Origin: VRUE01 sp963707965
GTDB taxonomy: Bacteria; Actinomycetota; Thermoleophilia; Solirubrobacterales; 70-9
Reading direction: 5' to 3'
DNA: 64,000 nt
NCBI GenBank assembly: GCA_963707965.1
Contig: CAVPRR010000004.1
Span: 248,001 to 312,000 of the forward strand
In this document: positions 39,394 through 49,088 of the stretch, piece by piece
Position numbering within the stretch: position 1 is the stretch's first letter
Layout of the letters: each line of letters starts with the position of its first letter
Made by a program: the position numbers and the translations under genes
Notes under the pieces: generated by a model
The model's database searches: none
What the model saw: the letters and a program-made list of their open reading frames with translations, nothing else
Told to the model about the DNA's origin: nothing

Positions 39394-40609
39394 ACCCGTT
39401 CGCATCGGGCTGCTCGGTCGTGGCACCGTGGGGGCCGCCTTCGCCACGCTGGTCTCCGAACGCGCCGAGGCTGTCGAGGCGGCAACGGGGCGGCGTCCGG
39501 AGGTGGTCGGGGCGCTGACGCGCAGCGAGGGCGACTTCAGCGACATTCTCGAGCGCTCCGACCTGGTGGTCGAGCTGCTCGGCGGAACGGACCCGGCGCG
39601 CGACCACGTCCTGGACGCACTGCGGGCCGGGCGCCCGGTGGTAACCGCCAACAAGCAGCTCCTTGCCCAGCACGGGGAGGAGCTGTTCGGCGCCGCCCGC
39701 GATGCCGGTGTGCAGTTGCGCTTCGAGGCGGCGGTTGCGGGTGCGATCCCGATCATCCGCGTGATCCAGGAGAGCCTTGGCGTCACCGAGATCGGCAGGG
39801 TCTTCGGCATCGTCAACGGCACCACGAACTTCATCCTCAGCGAGATGGCTGCCACCGGCGCCCCCTACCAGGAGGTTCTGGCCCGCGCCCAGCAGCTCGG
39901 CTACGCGGAGGCCGATCCAACCGACGACGTCACCGGTGCCGATGCCGCCGCGAAGATGGCGATTCTCGCCCGCCTCGCCTTCCACACCCCGGTGGCGCTC
40001 GAGGAGGTCGCCCACGAGGGCATCGAGCAGGTCACGTCGGACGATCTCGCCTACGCCAAGGAGCTGGACCTATCGCTGAAGCTGCTTGGTGTCGCCGAGC
40101 GGCGCGAGCGAGGGATCAGCGTCCGCGTCTTTCCCTGCTTCCTCTACAGCGGCCACCCGCTCGCCCCGGTGAGCGGTCCCTTCAACGCGGTGATGGTCGA
40201 GGCACCGGCGATCACCGAGGTGACGATGTCCGGACCGGGGGCCGGCGGTCTGCAGACCGCGTCGGCGGTGCTCGGCGACGTTGTTTCGATCCTGGCCGGC
40301 GAGGCGCCCGTCCACGAGACCAGGGCGGTGCTGCCGATGGTCTCCGATGTCACCTCCTCCTTCTACCTGCACCTGGAGGTTGCCGATCGCCCTGGCGTGC
40401 TCGCGAAGATCGCCCGGGTGCTGGGCGAGAACGAGATCTCGGTGAAGAGCGTCGTTCAGCGGGGGATCGGCGAGGACGCGCGGCTCGTAATGGTCGTTCA
40501 TGAGTGTCTGGAGTCGCGCTTCGCCAGCGCCGTCAAGGAGATCGCTGAGCTGTCGGAGCTGCGTTCGGCGCCGCGCTCGATCCGCGTCATCGAGGAGGAG
40601 TTCGTTTGA
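39386..40609 (+). CDS. hom: Homoserine dehydrogenase
   Basis: 407 residues. N-terminal NAD(P) fold (RIGLLGRGTVGAAFATLV), VVTANKQLLAQHG, the catalytic domain with AAVAGAIPIIRVIQESL and GRVFGIVNGTTNFIL, and YAEADPTDDVTGADAAAKMAILA with the substrate-binding residues. A C-terminal ACT domain (~345-405, LHLEVADRPGVLAKIARVLG) gives feedback control, usually by threonine. It reduces aspartate semialdehyde to homoserine. Start ATG 39386 lies inside the lysA end. Confidence 0.96.
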   Translation: MSEPVRIGLLGRGTVGAAFATLVSERAEAVEAATGRRPEVVGALTRSEGDFSDILERSDLVVELLGGTDPARDHVLDALRAGRPVVTANKQLLAQHGEELFGAARDAGVQLRFEAAVAGAIPIIRVIQESLGVTEIGRVFGIVNGTTNFILSEMAATGAPYQEVLARAQQLGYAEADPTDDVTGADAAAKMAILARLAFHTPVALEEVAHEGIEQVTSDDLAYAKELDLSLKLLGVAERRERGISVRVFPCFLYSGHPLAPVSGPFNAVMVEAPAITEVTMSGPGAGGLQTASAVLGDVVSILAGEAPVHETRAVLPMVSDVTSSFYLHLEVADRPGVLAKIARVLGENEISVKSVVQRGIGEDARLVMVVHECLESRFASAVKEIAELSELRSAPRSIRVIEEEFV

Positions 40610-40640
40610 GGCCCCGGCAGCCCCCCGATCGCGCCCACTG

Positions 40641-41675
40641 ATGCCGATTCCGCTGATAGAGCGCTATCGCGACCGACTTCCATTGGAGGAGGGAGATCCC
40701 GTCGTCAGTCTCAACGAGGGGTCGACGCCGCTGATCGAGGCACCGCGGCTTTCGGAGCGGTTGGGGGTGCGGACCTATATGAAGTTCGAGGGCGCGAACC
40801 CGACCGGGAGCTTCAAGGATCGGGGGATGACCGTCGCCGTGTCGCGGGCGAAGGGGCGCGGGGCCGAGGCCGTGATCTGTGCCTCGACCGGGAACACGGC
40901 GGCGAGCGCCGCCGCCTACGCGGCCCGGGCCGGGCTGCGCGGGGCGGTGATCGTGCCGGAGGGGAAGATCGCGATCGGCAAGCTCGCCCAGGCGCTGATG
41001 CACGGCGCCCGGGTCGTCGCCCTGCAGGGGAACTTCGACGAGGCGCTGCGGATCGTCCGCGAGCTCGCCGACCGGCATCCGATCGAGCTGGTCAACTCGA
41101 TCAATCCGTTCCGGATAGAGGGGCAGAAGACGGCCGCGTTCGAGGTCATCGAGGAGCTTGGCGAGGCGCCGGGGGCGCTGGCGATTCCGGTCGGCAACGC
41201 CGGCAATGTGACCGCCTACTGGCAGGGCTTCCAGGAGGCGGGGGTGGCTCCGGTTCTCTACGGCTTCCAGGCCGAAGGGGCCGCACCGCTCGTGCACGGC
41301 TCGCCCGTTGCCAACCCCGAGACGGTGGCCTCTGCCATCCGGATCGGCAACCCGGCCCGCTGGGAGGAGGCGATGGCGGCCTTCACGGCCTCGCGGGGTC
41401 GCGTTGCCGCCGTTTCCGACGAGCAGATCCTCGATGCCTACCGTTGGCTCGCCACCACCGAGGGCGTCTTCTGCGAGCCTGCCTCGGCCGCTTCCGTGGC
41501 AGGGCTGCTCGCGCATGGCATGCCGGTGGCCGAGGGTGCGCCCCCGCCGGAGTCGGTCGTGTGCGTTCTCACGGGTCACGGCCTCAAGGACCCCGACACG
41601 GCCCTCTCCAAAGCTCCCTCCGTGGTGAACTGCGAGAACGACCTCGGCGCCGTCGAGCGCGCCGTATTCGAGTGA
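40641..41675 (+). CDS. thrC: Threonine synthase
   Basis: 344 residues, the short actinobacterial class. PLP Lys59 in NPTGSFKDRGM, phosphate-binding loop around PVGNAGNVTAYW, and CASTGNTAASAAAYAARAG. It converts O-phosphohomoserine to threonine. ATG 40641 fits the family start; the frame upstream lies within hom without a usable codon near the junction. The stop overlaps thrB by 4 bases (GTGA). Confidence 0.95.
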   Translation: MPIPLIERYRDRLPLEEGDPVVSLNEGSTPLIEAPRLSERLGVRTYMKFEGANPTGSFKDRGMTVAVSRAKGRGAEAVICASTGNTAASAAAYAARAGLRGAVIVPEGKIAIGKLAQALMHGARVVALQGNFDEALRIVRELADRHPIELVNSINPFRIEGQKTAAFEVIEELGEAPGALAIPVGNAGNVTAYWQGFQEAGVAPVLYGFQAEGAAPLVHGSPVANPETVASAIRIGNPARWEEAMAAFTASRGRVAAVSDEQILDAYRWLATTEGVFCEPASAASVAGLLAHGMPVAEGAPPPESVVCVLTGHGLKDPDTALSKAPSVVNCENDLGAVERAVFE

Positions 41676-42553
41676 CTGCCCGCCGCCGACTCGTCCGCGT
41701 CCCCGCCTCCTCGGCCAACCTCGGCCCCGGGTACGACGTGCTGGCCGCGGCCGTGGAGATGCATCTGGAGCTGGAGGTCGAGGAGGCTGGCGAGTTCTCC
41801 GTCGAGACGGGTGGGCTGGCTGTCTCGAGCGGCCGCGACAACCTGGTGGTGCGCGCCTTCGAGACCCTGCATCCCGCCGATGGCATCGCCTTCCGGTTGC
41901 ACAGCGAGGTTCCTCTTGCCCGGGGCCTCGGCTCCAGCGCCGCCGCGATCGTCGCCGGGCTCTTCGCCGCCGACCATCTCTTCGAGCTGGCGCTCTCCAG
42001 GGAGGAGATGCTTGTGAGGGCGACCGAGCTGGAGGGGCACCCCGACAACGTCGCGGCGGCGATCTACGGGGGCTTCGTGATCTGCGGGCGCGAGGATGGC
42101 GGCCCCCCGAGTGCCACTCGTTTCGATCCGCCCGGGGGGCTCGAGGGCGTCGCGGTCATCCCCTCGGAGGAGGTGTCGACCGAACGGGCGCGGGAGGCGA
42201 TCCCTGCCGAGATTCCGCTTGGCGACGCCGTCGCCAATGTCTCGGCCGCATCCCAGCTCATTCTCGGCCTGCAGCGGGCCGACCTCGACCTGATCGCGCG
42301 CGGCCTCGCCGACCGCATTCACCAGCCGCGCCGTCGCGCTCTGTATCCCCGCTCGATGGAGGTCGTCGACGCCGCCCCCGAGCTGGGCGCCCTCGGCGCG
42401 ACGATCTCGGGCGCCGGCCCCACGGTCCTCGTGTGGACCACGTGGCAGGACGCCGGCAAGGTCTGCGAGGAGCTGCTGAGACGTTGCGAGGGCTGGGCCG
42501 AGGTTCGCCGTCTCCCCTTCACACCACTCGGCGCCGACGTGCCGGAGCTCTAG
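41672..42553 (+). CDS. thrB: Homoserine kinase
   Basis: 293 residues. GHMP kinase: VRVPASSANLGPGYDVLAAA at the start, the ATP loop PLARGLGSSAAAIVAGL near 80-96, GHPDNVAAAIYGG, and the C-terminal GATISGAGPTVLVW. It phosphorylates homoserine for ThrC. GTG 41672 overlaps the thrC stop. It is the last gene of the lysA operon; a beta-propeller gene with its own promoter-like box follows 104 bases on. Confidence 0.95.
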   Translation: MTARRRLVRVPASSANLGPGYDVLAAAVEMHLELEVEEAGEFSVETGGLAVSSGRDNLVVRAFETLHPADGIAFRLHSEVPLARGLGSSAAAIVAGLFAADHLFELALSREEMLVRATELEGHPDNVAAAIYGGFVICGREDGGPPSATRFDPPGGLEGVAVIPSEEVSTERAREAIPAEIPLGDAVANVSAASQLILGLQRADLDLIARGLADRIHQPRRRALYPRSMEVVDAAPELGALGATISGAGPTVLVWTTWQDAGKVCEELLRRCEGWAEVRRLPFTPLGADVPEL

Positions 42554-42645
42554 CGGGATCCTCTCGGAGCCGGTCTATGTCGAGGGTCTGCGGGGGCGCC
42601 TGACCGAGCTGTCCAGTCCGCTGGCGGGACCCCGGCGCCGAGCAT

Positions 42646-42651
42646 TACCAT
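42646..42651 (+). promoter_or_regulatory. -10-like element before the beta-propeller gene
   Basis: TACCAT, six bases before GTG 42658; leaderless-type spacing. Confidence 0.35.
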
Positions 42652-42657
42652 CCTGCT

Positions 42658-43794
42658 GTGCTCGGCAGGTCGAGATTCGCCCTCGGGATCGCGCTTGTGG
42701 CCACCGTGGTGGGCGTGGCTCCGGTGACGGCCCGGGCGACGCTCGTCTTTGTGCGCAACCCGCTGAAGCCAACGGTGTGGGCGGCGGCCGACGATGGCGC
42801 CGGCAAGCGGCGTGTGGCCCGCGGCACGAACCCCGACGTTTCCCCGGATGGCCAGTGGATCGCCTACATGCGTCTGAACGAGGGACGGGTATATCGGCCT
42901 CGCCTGATGGTGGTGCCGGCGGGTGGCGGCGCCCCGCCCCGCCTGCTCGCGAAGGGCTGGTGGGAACCGTACGTATTCGCCTGGTCGCCCGACTCGAGCA
43001 CGATCGCGACGGTTCGCGGGCCTGAGCTCGGTCGCAGGCGCCTCGTCCTCATCGATGTGGCGAGCGGCGCGCAGCGCACGATCGCGACCGGCTACTTCAG
43101 CGGTGTCAGCTTCGCGCCCGAAGGCGGGCAGCTCGTGTACTCGCGGGCGGCGAAGGAAACGTTTCCACCCCGCAGCGATGTCTATCGCCTCGACCTGCTG
43201 CCCGCCGGTGCACAGAGCATTGCGCTTGGCGCCCTGACGTCGCGCCTCACCCGTGAGCACGGTTCGCTCAGCCGGGCCCCGACCGAGTTTGGATTGTTGG
43301 CTGAACGTCCCCACCGCTTGACCCGCGATTACCGCTCACTGAGCCCGCTGTGGGGGCCAAACGGGAAGATCGTGTTCGTGAAGCTGCTCGGTGCCAGGCG
43401 CCGCCGCTATGCACCGAAGAACGAGCTGTACCTCATGGATCCGAGCGGCGGGGCGGTCCGGCGCCTGACGCACACGAGGGTCGGTCCGCTGCTGTCGGGC
43501 CTCACGCCGACGCAGTGGTCGGCCGACGGCGACCGCCTGCTCGCCGAGTTCGGTGGCCAGGACACAAGCTATGCCGTCACCGTCAGCCCGCGGACCGGCG
43601 CGCAGCGGACGCTTACGAAGGCGCGCGAGCGTGGGTTCGTCGGCACCTCGCTGTCGGCTGACGGAAGCCGGGTCCTGGGCATGACCGGCGGCTACGAACC
43701 GGGCCCCGGCCATGACGTCCTCAGCATCCCCTATGGCGGCGGCCGGGGGAAGGTCCTGGCCCGCAACGCCTTCCAGCCCGATTGGAGCCGCTGA
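42658..43794 (+). CDS. Secreted TolB/PD40-type beta-propeller protein
   Basis: 378 residues. An N-terminal signal peptide (~1-27, ALGIALVATVVGVAPVTARA) is followed by at least five PD40-like blades with the repeating NPDVSPDGQWIAYM, FAWSPDSSTIATV, VSFAPEGGQLVYS, PLWGPNGKIVFV and TQWSADGDRLLAEF motifs. These repeats form a six- or seven-bladed propeller for protein binding. The partner is unknown, and no TolQRA genes are near. Weak short-leader promoter upstream. Confidence 0.82.
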   Translation: MLGRSRFALGIALVATVVGVAPVTARATLVFVRNPLKPTVWAAADDGAGKRRVARGTNPDVSPDGQWIAYMRLNEGRVYRPRLMVVPAGGGAPPRLLAKGWWEPYVFAWSPDSSTIATVRGPELGRRRLVLIDVASGAQRTIATGYFSGVSFAPEGGQLVYSRAAKETFPPRSDVYRLDLLPAGAQSIALGALTSRLTREHGSLSRAPTEFGLLAERPHRLTRDYRSLSPLWGPNGKIVFVKLLGARRRRYAPKNELYLMDPSGGAVRRLTHTRVGPLLSGLTPTQWSADGDRLLAEFGGQDTSYAVTVSPRTGAQRTLTKARERGFVGTSLSADGSRVLGMTGGYEPGPGHDVLSIPYGGGRGKVLARNAFQPDWSR

Positions 43795-43877
43795 GCGAAG
43801 CTCGGCTGGGATCGGGCCTCCCCGGGGGCGGCCGGAAGGTATGGTCGCCATCACGGGTCTCGAGAGGAGGGAGTGAG

Positions 43878-44252
43878 ATGCCAGACGGCTACACGATCAA
43901 GCACCGGGACGAGTTCGAGGCGATGGAGGGCTCGGGAGATTCGACCTGGAAGCTCGCCCGGAAAGCGCTCGGCACGTCGTCGTTTGGGTTCAACCTTGTT
44001 GAGATCTCCCCCGGGGGACAGATTCCGGAGCACGACGAGGCGAAGAGCGGCCAGCACGAGCTCTACGTGATCCTCGATGGGGATGCGACGTTGCGGGTCG
44101 GCGGCGAGGACCACCCGGCGCCCTCCGGCACCTTCGCGTCGATCGAGCCGCCGGTCAGCCGCACGATCCTCAACCGGTCCGAAGGCCCTGTGACGGCGCT
44201 GCTGATCGGTGTCCACCCGGCCGGCCAGTACACGCCGCCGTCGTTTGCGTAG
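43878..44252 (+). CDS. Cupin-domain protein
   Basis: 124 residues. One small cupin barrel: NLVEISPGGQIPEHDEAKSGQHELYVILDGDATLRVGGEDH carries the first metal-binding pattern (HDEA..GQHE), and the second is degenerate (FASIEPPVSRTI). No enzymatic role can be inferred. ATG 43878 has a GAGGAGGGAG ribosome site. It lies between the propeller gene and gltB. Confidence 0.82.
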   Translation: MPDGYTIKHRDEFEAMEGSGDSTWKLARKALGTSSFGFNLVEISPGGQIPEHDEAKSGQHELYVILDGDATLRVGGEDHPAPSGTFASIEPPVSRTILNRSEGPVTALLIGVHPAGQYTPPSFA

Positions 44253-44326
44253 CGACGTCGAGGCTGCACTTACCCCCGTCATCCTGGGGTCGCGCAAATT
44301 CATCGCGCCGGTCGATCGGCTGGCCC

Positions 44327-44332
44327 TATAAT
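44327..44332 (+). promoter_or_regulatory. -10 box of gltB
   Basis: Perfect TATAAT, giving a leader of roughly 55 bases before TTG 44395. No matching -35 was found. Confidence 0.55.
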
Positions 44333-44394
44333 GCCCGGACTCGTCAACCCGTCGCACGCCCTCTCGAAGAAGGCGTGGATCCCGGGAGGTTCGA

Positions 44395-47300
44395 TTGTCC
44401 AAGCACCAGACAAGTACTGGCGCCAGCGTGAAGCGCTATTCGCCTGAGCTCCCTTACCGGCCCCGCGTCTCGCCGCCAAGCGTTGAGGACAAGGATGCGT
44501 GTGCGATCTACGCCACGGTCCGCAAAGACGCGATGCCGAGCCACCAGCCGATCGTGCGGGCGGTCCCAGCGTTGCAGATGATGCTGCACCGCGCCGGCAA
44601 CGTGGATGGCGAGGGCGACGGCTGCGGGCTGCTGCTCGACATTCCGCGCAAGATCTGGGCCGAGGAGGTTCGGGCCGGCGGCCACGACCCATCGCTGACC
44701 CTCGATGGCGCTTTCGCTGTTGCCCACATCTTCATCGAGCGCTCTCAGAACTGCGCGAAGGTGCAGCACGACGCTCGCGAGTTGCTCGGGCGGGGGGGCT
44801 TCCGGATTCTGGCCGAGCGGATCGGCGCGGTCGACTCGACCGCGCTTGGCGCCACCGCGCGCGAGGAGGAGCCGCATTTCTGGCAGGTTTGTGGCCTCGT
44901 TGCGGATGCCTCGCGTCGCGACCACGTCCTCTTTGACCTGCTGATCGAGCTGGAGCAGCAGCTCGACGTTCACATCCCCTCGTTTTCAGCCACCACCTGC
45001 GTCTACAAGGTGATGGGGGCTCCGAAGGTGCTGTCGGCCTACTACCCGGACCTGAACGACGAGCGCTTCGAGACGATCGGCTGCTTCGGGCACAACCGCT
45101 ACTCGACCAACACATGGCCATCCTTCAAGCGGGTCCAGCCGTTCTCCGTGCTCGGCCACAACGGCGAGATCAACACGATCGAGCAGCTGCGCCAGGAGGC
45201 GCGCATGCTCGGCGTCCCGATCCAACCCGGCTGCTCGGACTCGCAGGACCTCAACCGCACGATCGACACGCTGGTCAGCCGCGACGGGCTCAGCCTCGCA
45301 GAGGCGATGGAGACGGTGCTGCCGCTGATCGTCCACGAGATTCGCCCGCTTCCCGAGGACCTGCGCCGCTTCTACATGTACCTGCGCCAGGCGATGGGCC
45401 CACTCGCCCAGGGCCCGGTCGCGCTGATCGCGCGGCACACCGACGAATGCGTGTTCTCCGCCGACGCGCTCGGTTTGCGCCCCCTCTGGCAGCTGGAGAC
45501 GGCCGAGGACTTCGTCTTCAGCTCCGAGCCGGGGGTTGTTTCGATCGGCGAGATGGTCTCCGAGCCCAAGCCGCTTGCCCCAGGCGAGAAGGTGCTGGTG
45601 ACGATCGACCGCGAGCGCAAGCGCTCCGATCTCCACGCCCACGACGAGATGCTGCGGCTGGTCCGCGAGCGCTGGCTGGCGCGCAACGGCACCGACGATG
45701 CCGGGCCATACGATCGAGCCCTGGACACCGGCGGTCCGCTGGAGGGCGGTGACGTGCCCGGCTACTCTCACGCGGGCCCGGAAGAGCCGGTCAGGGTCGT
45801 CAACCGTGTCCTGTCCGGGTTCGGATGGCAGCGCGACGACGTCAAACTCGTCCAGCAGATGGCCTCAAACGGCGCTGAGCCGATTGGCTCGCTTGGGTAC
45901 GACGGCCCGCTGGCAGCCCTCTCGCCGGAGCGCCAGAACCTCGCCGACTACTTCAAGGAGACGGTCGCCGTCGTCACCAATCCGGCAATCGATCGCGAGC
46001 GGGAGGTCGAGCACTTCTCGACCCGCGCGGTCTTCGGGCGCCGCCCCTCGATCGACGCCGCCGGCGAGGACACCGGAACGATCGAGACGGCATTCCCGAT
46101 CGTCCTCGGTGGCCACCACGATATGGCGCCGCTGTCCGATCAGACATACCGGCGCATCGCCCGCGAGCACCACACCTACCTGCTCGAGGACCTCTGGGAG
46201 GAGTTCCGGGGGCGGGCGGGTGCCGTCGACATCTCGCTGCTCGAGTCCGAGACCACCCGGGGGGCGATCGAGCGGATCAAGCAGGAGGCGGTCAAGAAGG
46301 TCCGCAATGGCGCCGAGCTGCTGGTCCTCACCGACCGCACCGTCTATGACGCCGACCGTCGCTACCTCGATCCGCACCTCGCGACGTCCGCCATCGACCA
46401 GGCGCTGAAGCAGTTCCGGGTCGAGCCGGGCGAGGAGAACCTGCGCCGGCGGTGCGGGATCGTGCTGCGCTCGGCGGCAATCCGCAACGTCCACGACACG
46501 ATGCTGGCGCTTGGGCTGGGCGCCAACGGCGTCTGTCCCTACACGATGGTCGAGGTCATCTGCGTCGAGGACTACGAGACCGACATCGGCAACCTCTGTG
46601 CGGCGCTGAAGAAGGGGATGGAGAAAGTGATCTCGACAATCGGGATCCATGAGGTGCGTGGCTACGCGCGCCAGTTCTCCTCGATAGGCGTCAAGCCGGA
46701 ACTCTCCGAGATCTTCCAGACCGAGGCGTTCGCCGCCTCCGATTCGGGCGGGGCAGGGTTCTCCGATCTCGATGAGGACAGCAACGAGCGGACACGGGTG
46801 CTGGCGGGTGACGAGGACGCCAAGCCGGCGAAGACCTTCCGCTTCTACCCCAAGGTCTACAAGGCGGCGATTGCCTCCGCGAACGCATCCGGGTCGTATG
46901 CTGAGTACTCCGAGAAAGTCCGCGAGCTCGAGCGCCAGCACCCGGTGTCCATGCGTCACATCATGCGGCTGAAGGGAGATCGCGAGCCGGTTGACGCTGC
47001 CTCGGTGGACGCCAGCGTCGGGCACCACGACTTCCCGATCGTGATCTCCTCGATGAGCTTCGGCTCCCAGTCAGAGCCGGCATTCCGTGCCTACGCCGAG
47101 GCGGCCAAGGAGATCAACATCCTCTGCATCAACGGCGAGGGCGGCGAGATACGCGACATGTTCGGGCGCTATCGCAAGTGGCGCGGCCAGCAGGTCGCCT
47201 CCGGTCGCTTCGGGGTCTCGGCCGAGATGATCAACTCCTCCTATGTCGCCGAGATCAAGATCGGCCAGGGTGCCAAGCCCGGAGAGGGGGGCCACCTTCC

Positions 47301-49059
47301 CGGCAAGAAGGTGTCCGAGAAGGTGGCTGCCGCCCGCAACGCCGCGCCCGGCACCGACCTGATCTCGCCCTCCAACAACCACGACCTCTACTCGATCGAG
47401 GACCTGGCCGAGCTGATCGACGAGCTGAAGACTGTCAATCCCGACGTGCGCGTCTCGGTCAAGGTCCCGGTGGTGCCGAACATCGGCACGATCGGCCTCG
47501 GGATCGCCAAGGCGGGCGCTGACATCATCACCCTCTCGGGCTTCGAGGGCGGGACCGGTGCGGCCCGTCAGCATGCGCTGCGCCACGTCGGCCTGCCGTC
47601 GGACATCGGCACGCGCGCCGTGCACCGGGCGCTGATGGAGGCTGGCATACGCAACCGGGTAGAGATCTGGGCCGACGGCGGCTACCGCACCGGTCACGAC
47701 ATAGTCAAGCTGCATTGTCTCGGGGCCAACCGCGTCGGCTTCGGCACGCTGGCGATGGTCAGCCTCGGTTGCACGATCTGCCGCGGCTGCCAGCTGGACA
47801 CCTGCCACGTTGGTATCGCGACCCAGATCGAGACCGTCGAGCAGGCGCAGGAGCACGGTCTGAAGAAGTTCACGCCGCAGGAGATCGACGGGGCCGCCGA
47901 GAGCTGCGCCCGTTTCTTCGCCGCGATGGGCGAGGAGGTCAAGGAGGTCGTTGCCGCGCTCGGTTACGAGCGGGCCCAGGACCTGGTTGGCCGCTACGAC
48001 CTGCTCGAGCAGGCATCCCATCGCGAGCAGATCGATCTGGCGCCTCTGATCACCCCGCTCGATGAGTTCCTCGATCTCGAGCCACTCGATCTTCCGGTGG
48101 CGGAGGAGACCGCCGAGGCTCGCGCGGAGGCTGGGCTGGTTGTGGCTCGGCCAATCCGCATGGAGGCGAAGCAGGCCTCGGCGCAGACCGCTGCCCTGGC
48201 GGGGGACGTCTGCGCGGGCCGCACGGTGCGCAGCAGGTTCCCGCGCCCCACCGACGCTCATGACCGCGTCCTCGGGACGGAGCTTGCCGGGGCGATTGCC
48301 CGCTCCAGGATCTTCGACGGCGGCCTGGAAACCAATGAGGACGTGCTCGCCACCCTCGAGTTCAACGGCGGTTCGGTGGCCGGCCAGGGCCTCGGCGCCT
48401 TCAATGCCTACGGCGTCTCGATTCGCGTCGAGGGTGGGGCTCAGGACGGCGTTGGCAAGACGATGCTCGGGGGGACAATCGCTGTCCTGAAGGGCAAGGG
48501 CGCCCGGGGCAAGCGGCTGAACGGTTCGGTGGGCAAGTCCTTTGCGTATGGCGCCCAGCGGGGCCGCCTCTTCGTCCAGGGCTCGGCCGATTCACGCTTT
48601 TGCATTCGTCTCTCCGGCGCCGACGTGGTGCTTGGCGGCGAACCCGAGCAGGAGATCGACGACAGTCGCGGCTGCATCGTCGACCGTGCCAACGCCAAGG
48701 GGTTCGCCTTCGAGTACATGACGTCGGGCCGCGCCGTTGTGCTCGGTGACCTCGGCCCCTGGGCCTGCGCCGGGATGACCGGCGGGCGCGTCTACGTTCG
48801 CCAGAACGCCTTCGGCCTCGACCGCGACGTGATCGAAAGGCGCCTCGGCGAGGGTGCAAAGGTGGAACTCACGGACCTCGACGCGGAGGGTCTCCTGGAT
48901 GTGGAAGACCTTCTCACCCACTATGTGGACGAGCTGCGCGCGACTGGCCAGGACGAGGAGGCCGGCCGCATCCTCGGGCTTGCGGCCGACGCCGCCAGAA
49001 ACTTCCTGATGGTCGTGCCGCACAAGGTGCAGGCGGACCCGAGCGTCTCCACGGAGTGA
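44395..49059 (+). CDS. gltB: Glutamate synthase, large (alpha) subunit
   Basis: 1554 residues, full length. TTG 44395 follows a GGGAGG ribosome site. A propeptide of about 36 residues precedes the nucleophile Cys of the N-terminal glutaminase (EDKDACAIYATV, here Cys-Ala-Ile rather than the common Cys-Gly-Val). The FMN/synthase domain lies at about 800-1200 (GEGGEIRDMFGRYRKW, GAKPGEGGHLPGKKV). The 3Fe-4S cysteines are in GCTICRGCQLDTCHVG (~1125). The C-terminal GXGXG beta-helix ends the protein. It transfers glutamine amide nitrogen to 2-oxoglutarate. No gltD is adjacent; the next gene is convergent. Confidence 0.97.
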   Translation: MSKHQTSTGASVKRYSPELPYRPRVSPPSVEDKDACAIYATVRKDAMPSHQPIVRAVPALQMMLHRAGNVDGEGDGCGLLLDIPRKIWAEEVRAGGHDPSLTLDGAFAVAHIFIERSQNCAKVQHDARELLGRGGFRILAERIGAVDSTALGATAREEEPHFWQVCGLVADASRRDHVLFDLLIELEQQLDVHIPSFSATTCVYKVMGAPKVLSAYYPDLNDERFETIGCFGHNRYSTNTWPSFKRVQPFSVLGHNGEINTIEQLRQEARMLGVPIQPGCSDSQDLNRTIDTLVSRDGLSLAEAMETVLPLIVHEIRPLPEDLRRFYMYLRQAMGPLAQGPVALIARHTDECVFSADALGLRPLWQLETAEDFVFSSEPGVVSIGEMVSEPKPLAPGEKVLVTIDRERKRSDLHAHDEMLRLVRERWLARNGTDDAGPYDRALDTGGPLEGGDVPGYSHAGPEEPVRVVNRVLSGFGWQRDDVKLVQQMASNGAEPIGSLGYDGPLAALSPERQNLADYFKETVAVVTNPAIDREREVEHFSTRAVFGRRPSIDAAGEDTGTIETAFPIVLGGHHDMAPLSDQTYRRIAREHHTYLLEDLWEEFRGRAGAVDISLLESETTRGAIERIKQEAVKKVRNGAELLVLTDRTVYDADRRYLDPHLATSAIDQALKQFRVEPGEENLRRRCGIVLRSAAIRNVHDTMLALGLGANGVCPYTMVEVICVEDYETDIGNLCAALKKGMEKVISTIGIHEVRGYARQFSSIGVKPELSEIFQTEAFAASDSGGAGFSDLDEDSNERTRVLAGDEDAKPAKTFRFYPKVYKAAIASANASGSYAEYSEKVRELERQHPVSMRHIMRLKGDREPVDAASVDASVGHHDFPIVISSMSFGSQSEPAFRAYAEAAKEINILCINGEGGEIRDMFGRYRKWRGQQVASGRFGVSAEMINSSYVAEIKIGQGAKPGEGGHLPGKKVSEKVAAARNAAPGTDLISPSNNHDLYSIEDLAELIDELKTVNPDVRVSVKVPVVPNIGTIGLGIAKAGADIITLSGFEGGTGAARQHALRHVGLPSDIGTRAVHRALMEAGIRNRVEIWADGGYRTGHDIVKLHCLGANRVGFGTLAMVSLGCTICRGCQLDTCHVGIATQIETVEQAQEHGLKKFTPQEIDGAAESCARFFAAMGEEVKEVVAALGYERAQDLVGRYDLLEQASHREQIDLAPLITPLDEFLDLEPLDLPVAEETAEARAEAGLVVARPIRMEAKQASAQTAALAGDVCAGRTVRSRFPRPTDAHDRVLGTELAGAIARSRIFDGGLETNEDVLATLEFNGGSVAGQGLGAFNAYGVSIRVEGGAQDGVGKTMLGGTIAVLKGKGARGKRLNGSVGKSFAYGAQRGRLFVQGSADSRFCIRLSGADVVLGGEPEQEIDDSRGCIVDRANAKGFAFEYMTSGRAVVLGDLGPWACAGMTGGRVYVRQNAFGLDRDVIERRLGEGAKVELTDLDAEGLLDVEDLLTHYVDELRATGQDEEAGRILGLAADAARNFLMVVPHKVQADPSVSTE

Positions 49060-49062
49060 GAT

Positions 49063-49088
49063 GGGAAGGGCCGGGTCCGGCCCTTCCC
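49063..49088. terminator. Bidirectional terminator-like hairpin after gltB
   Basis: Perfect 12-bp stem GGGAAGGGCCGG / CCGGCCCTTCCC, two-base loop, between two convergent genes. Strongest hairpin in the window. Confidence 0.8.
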
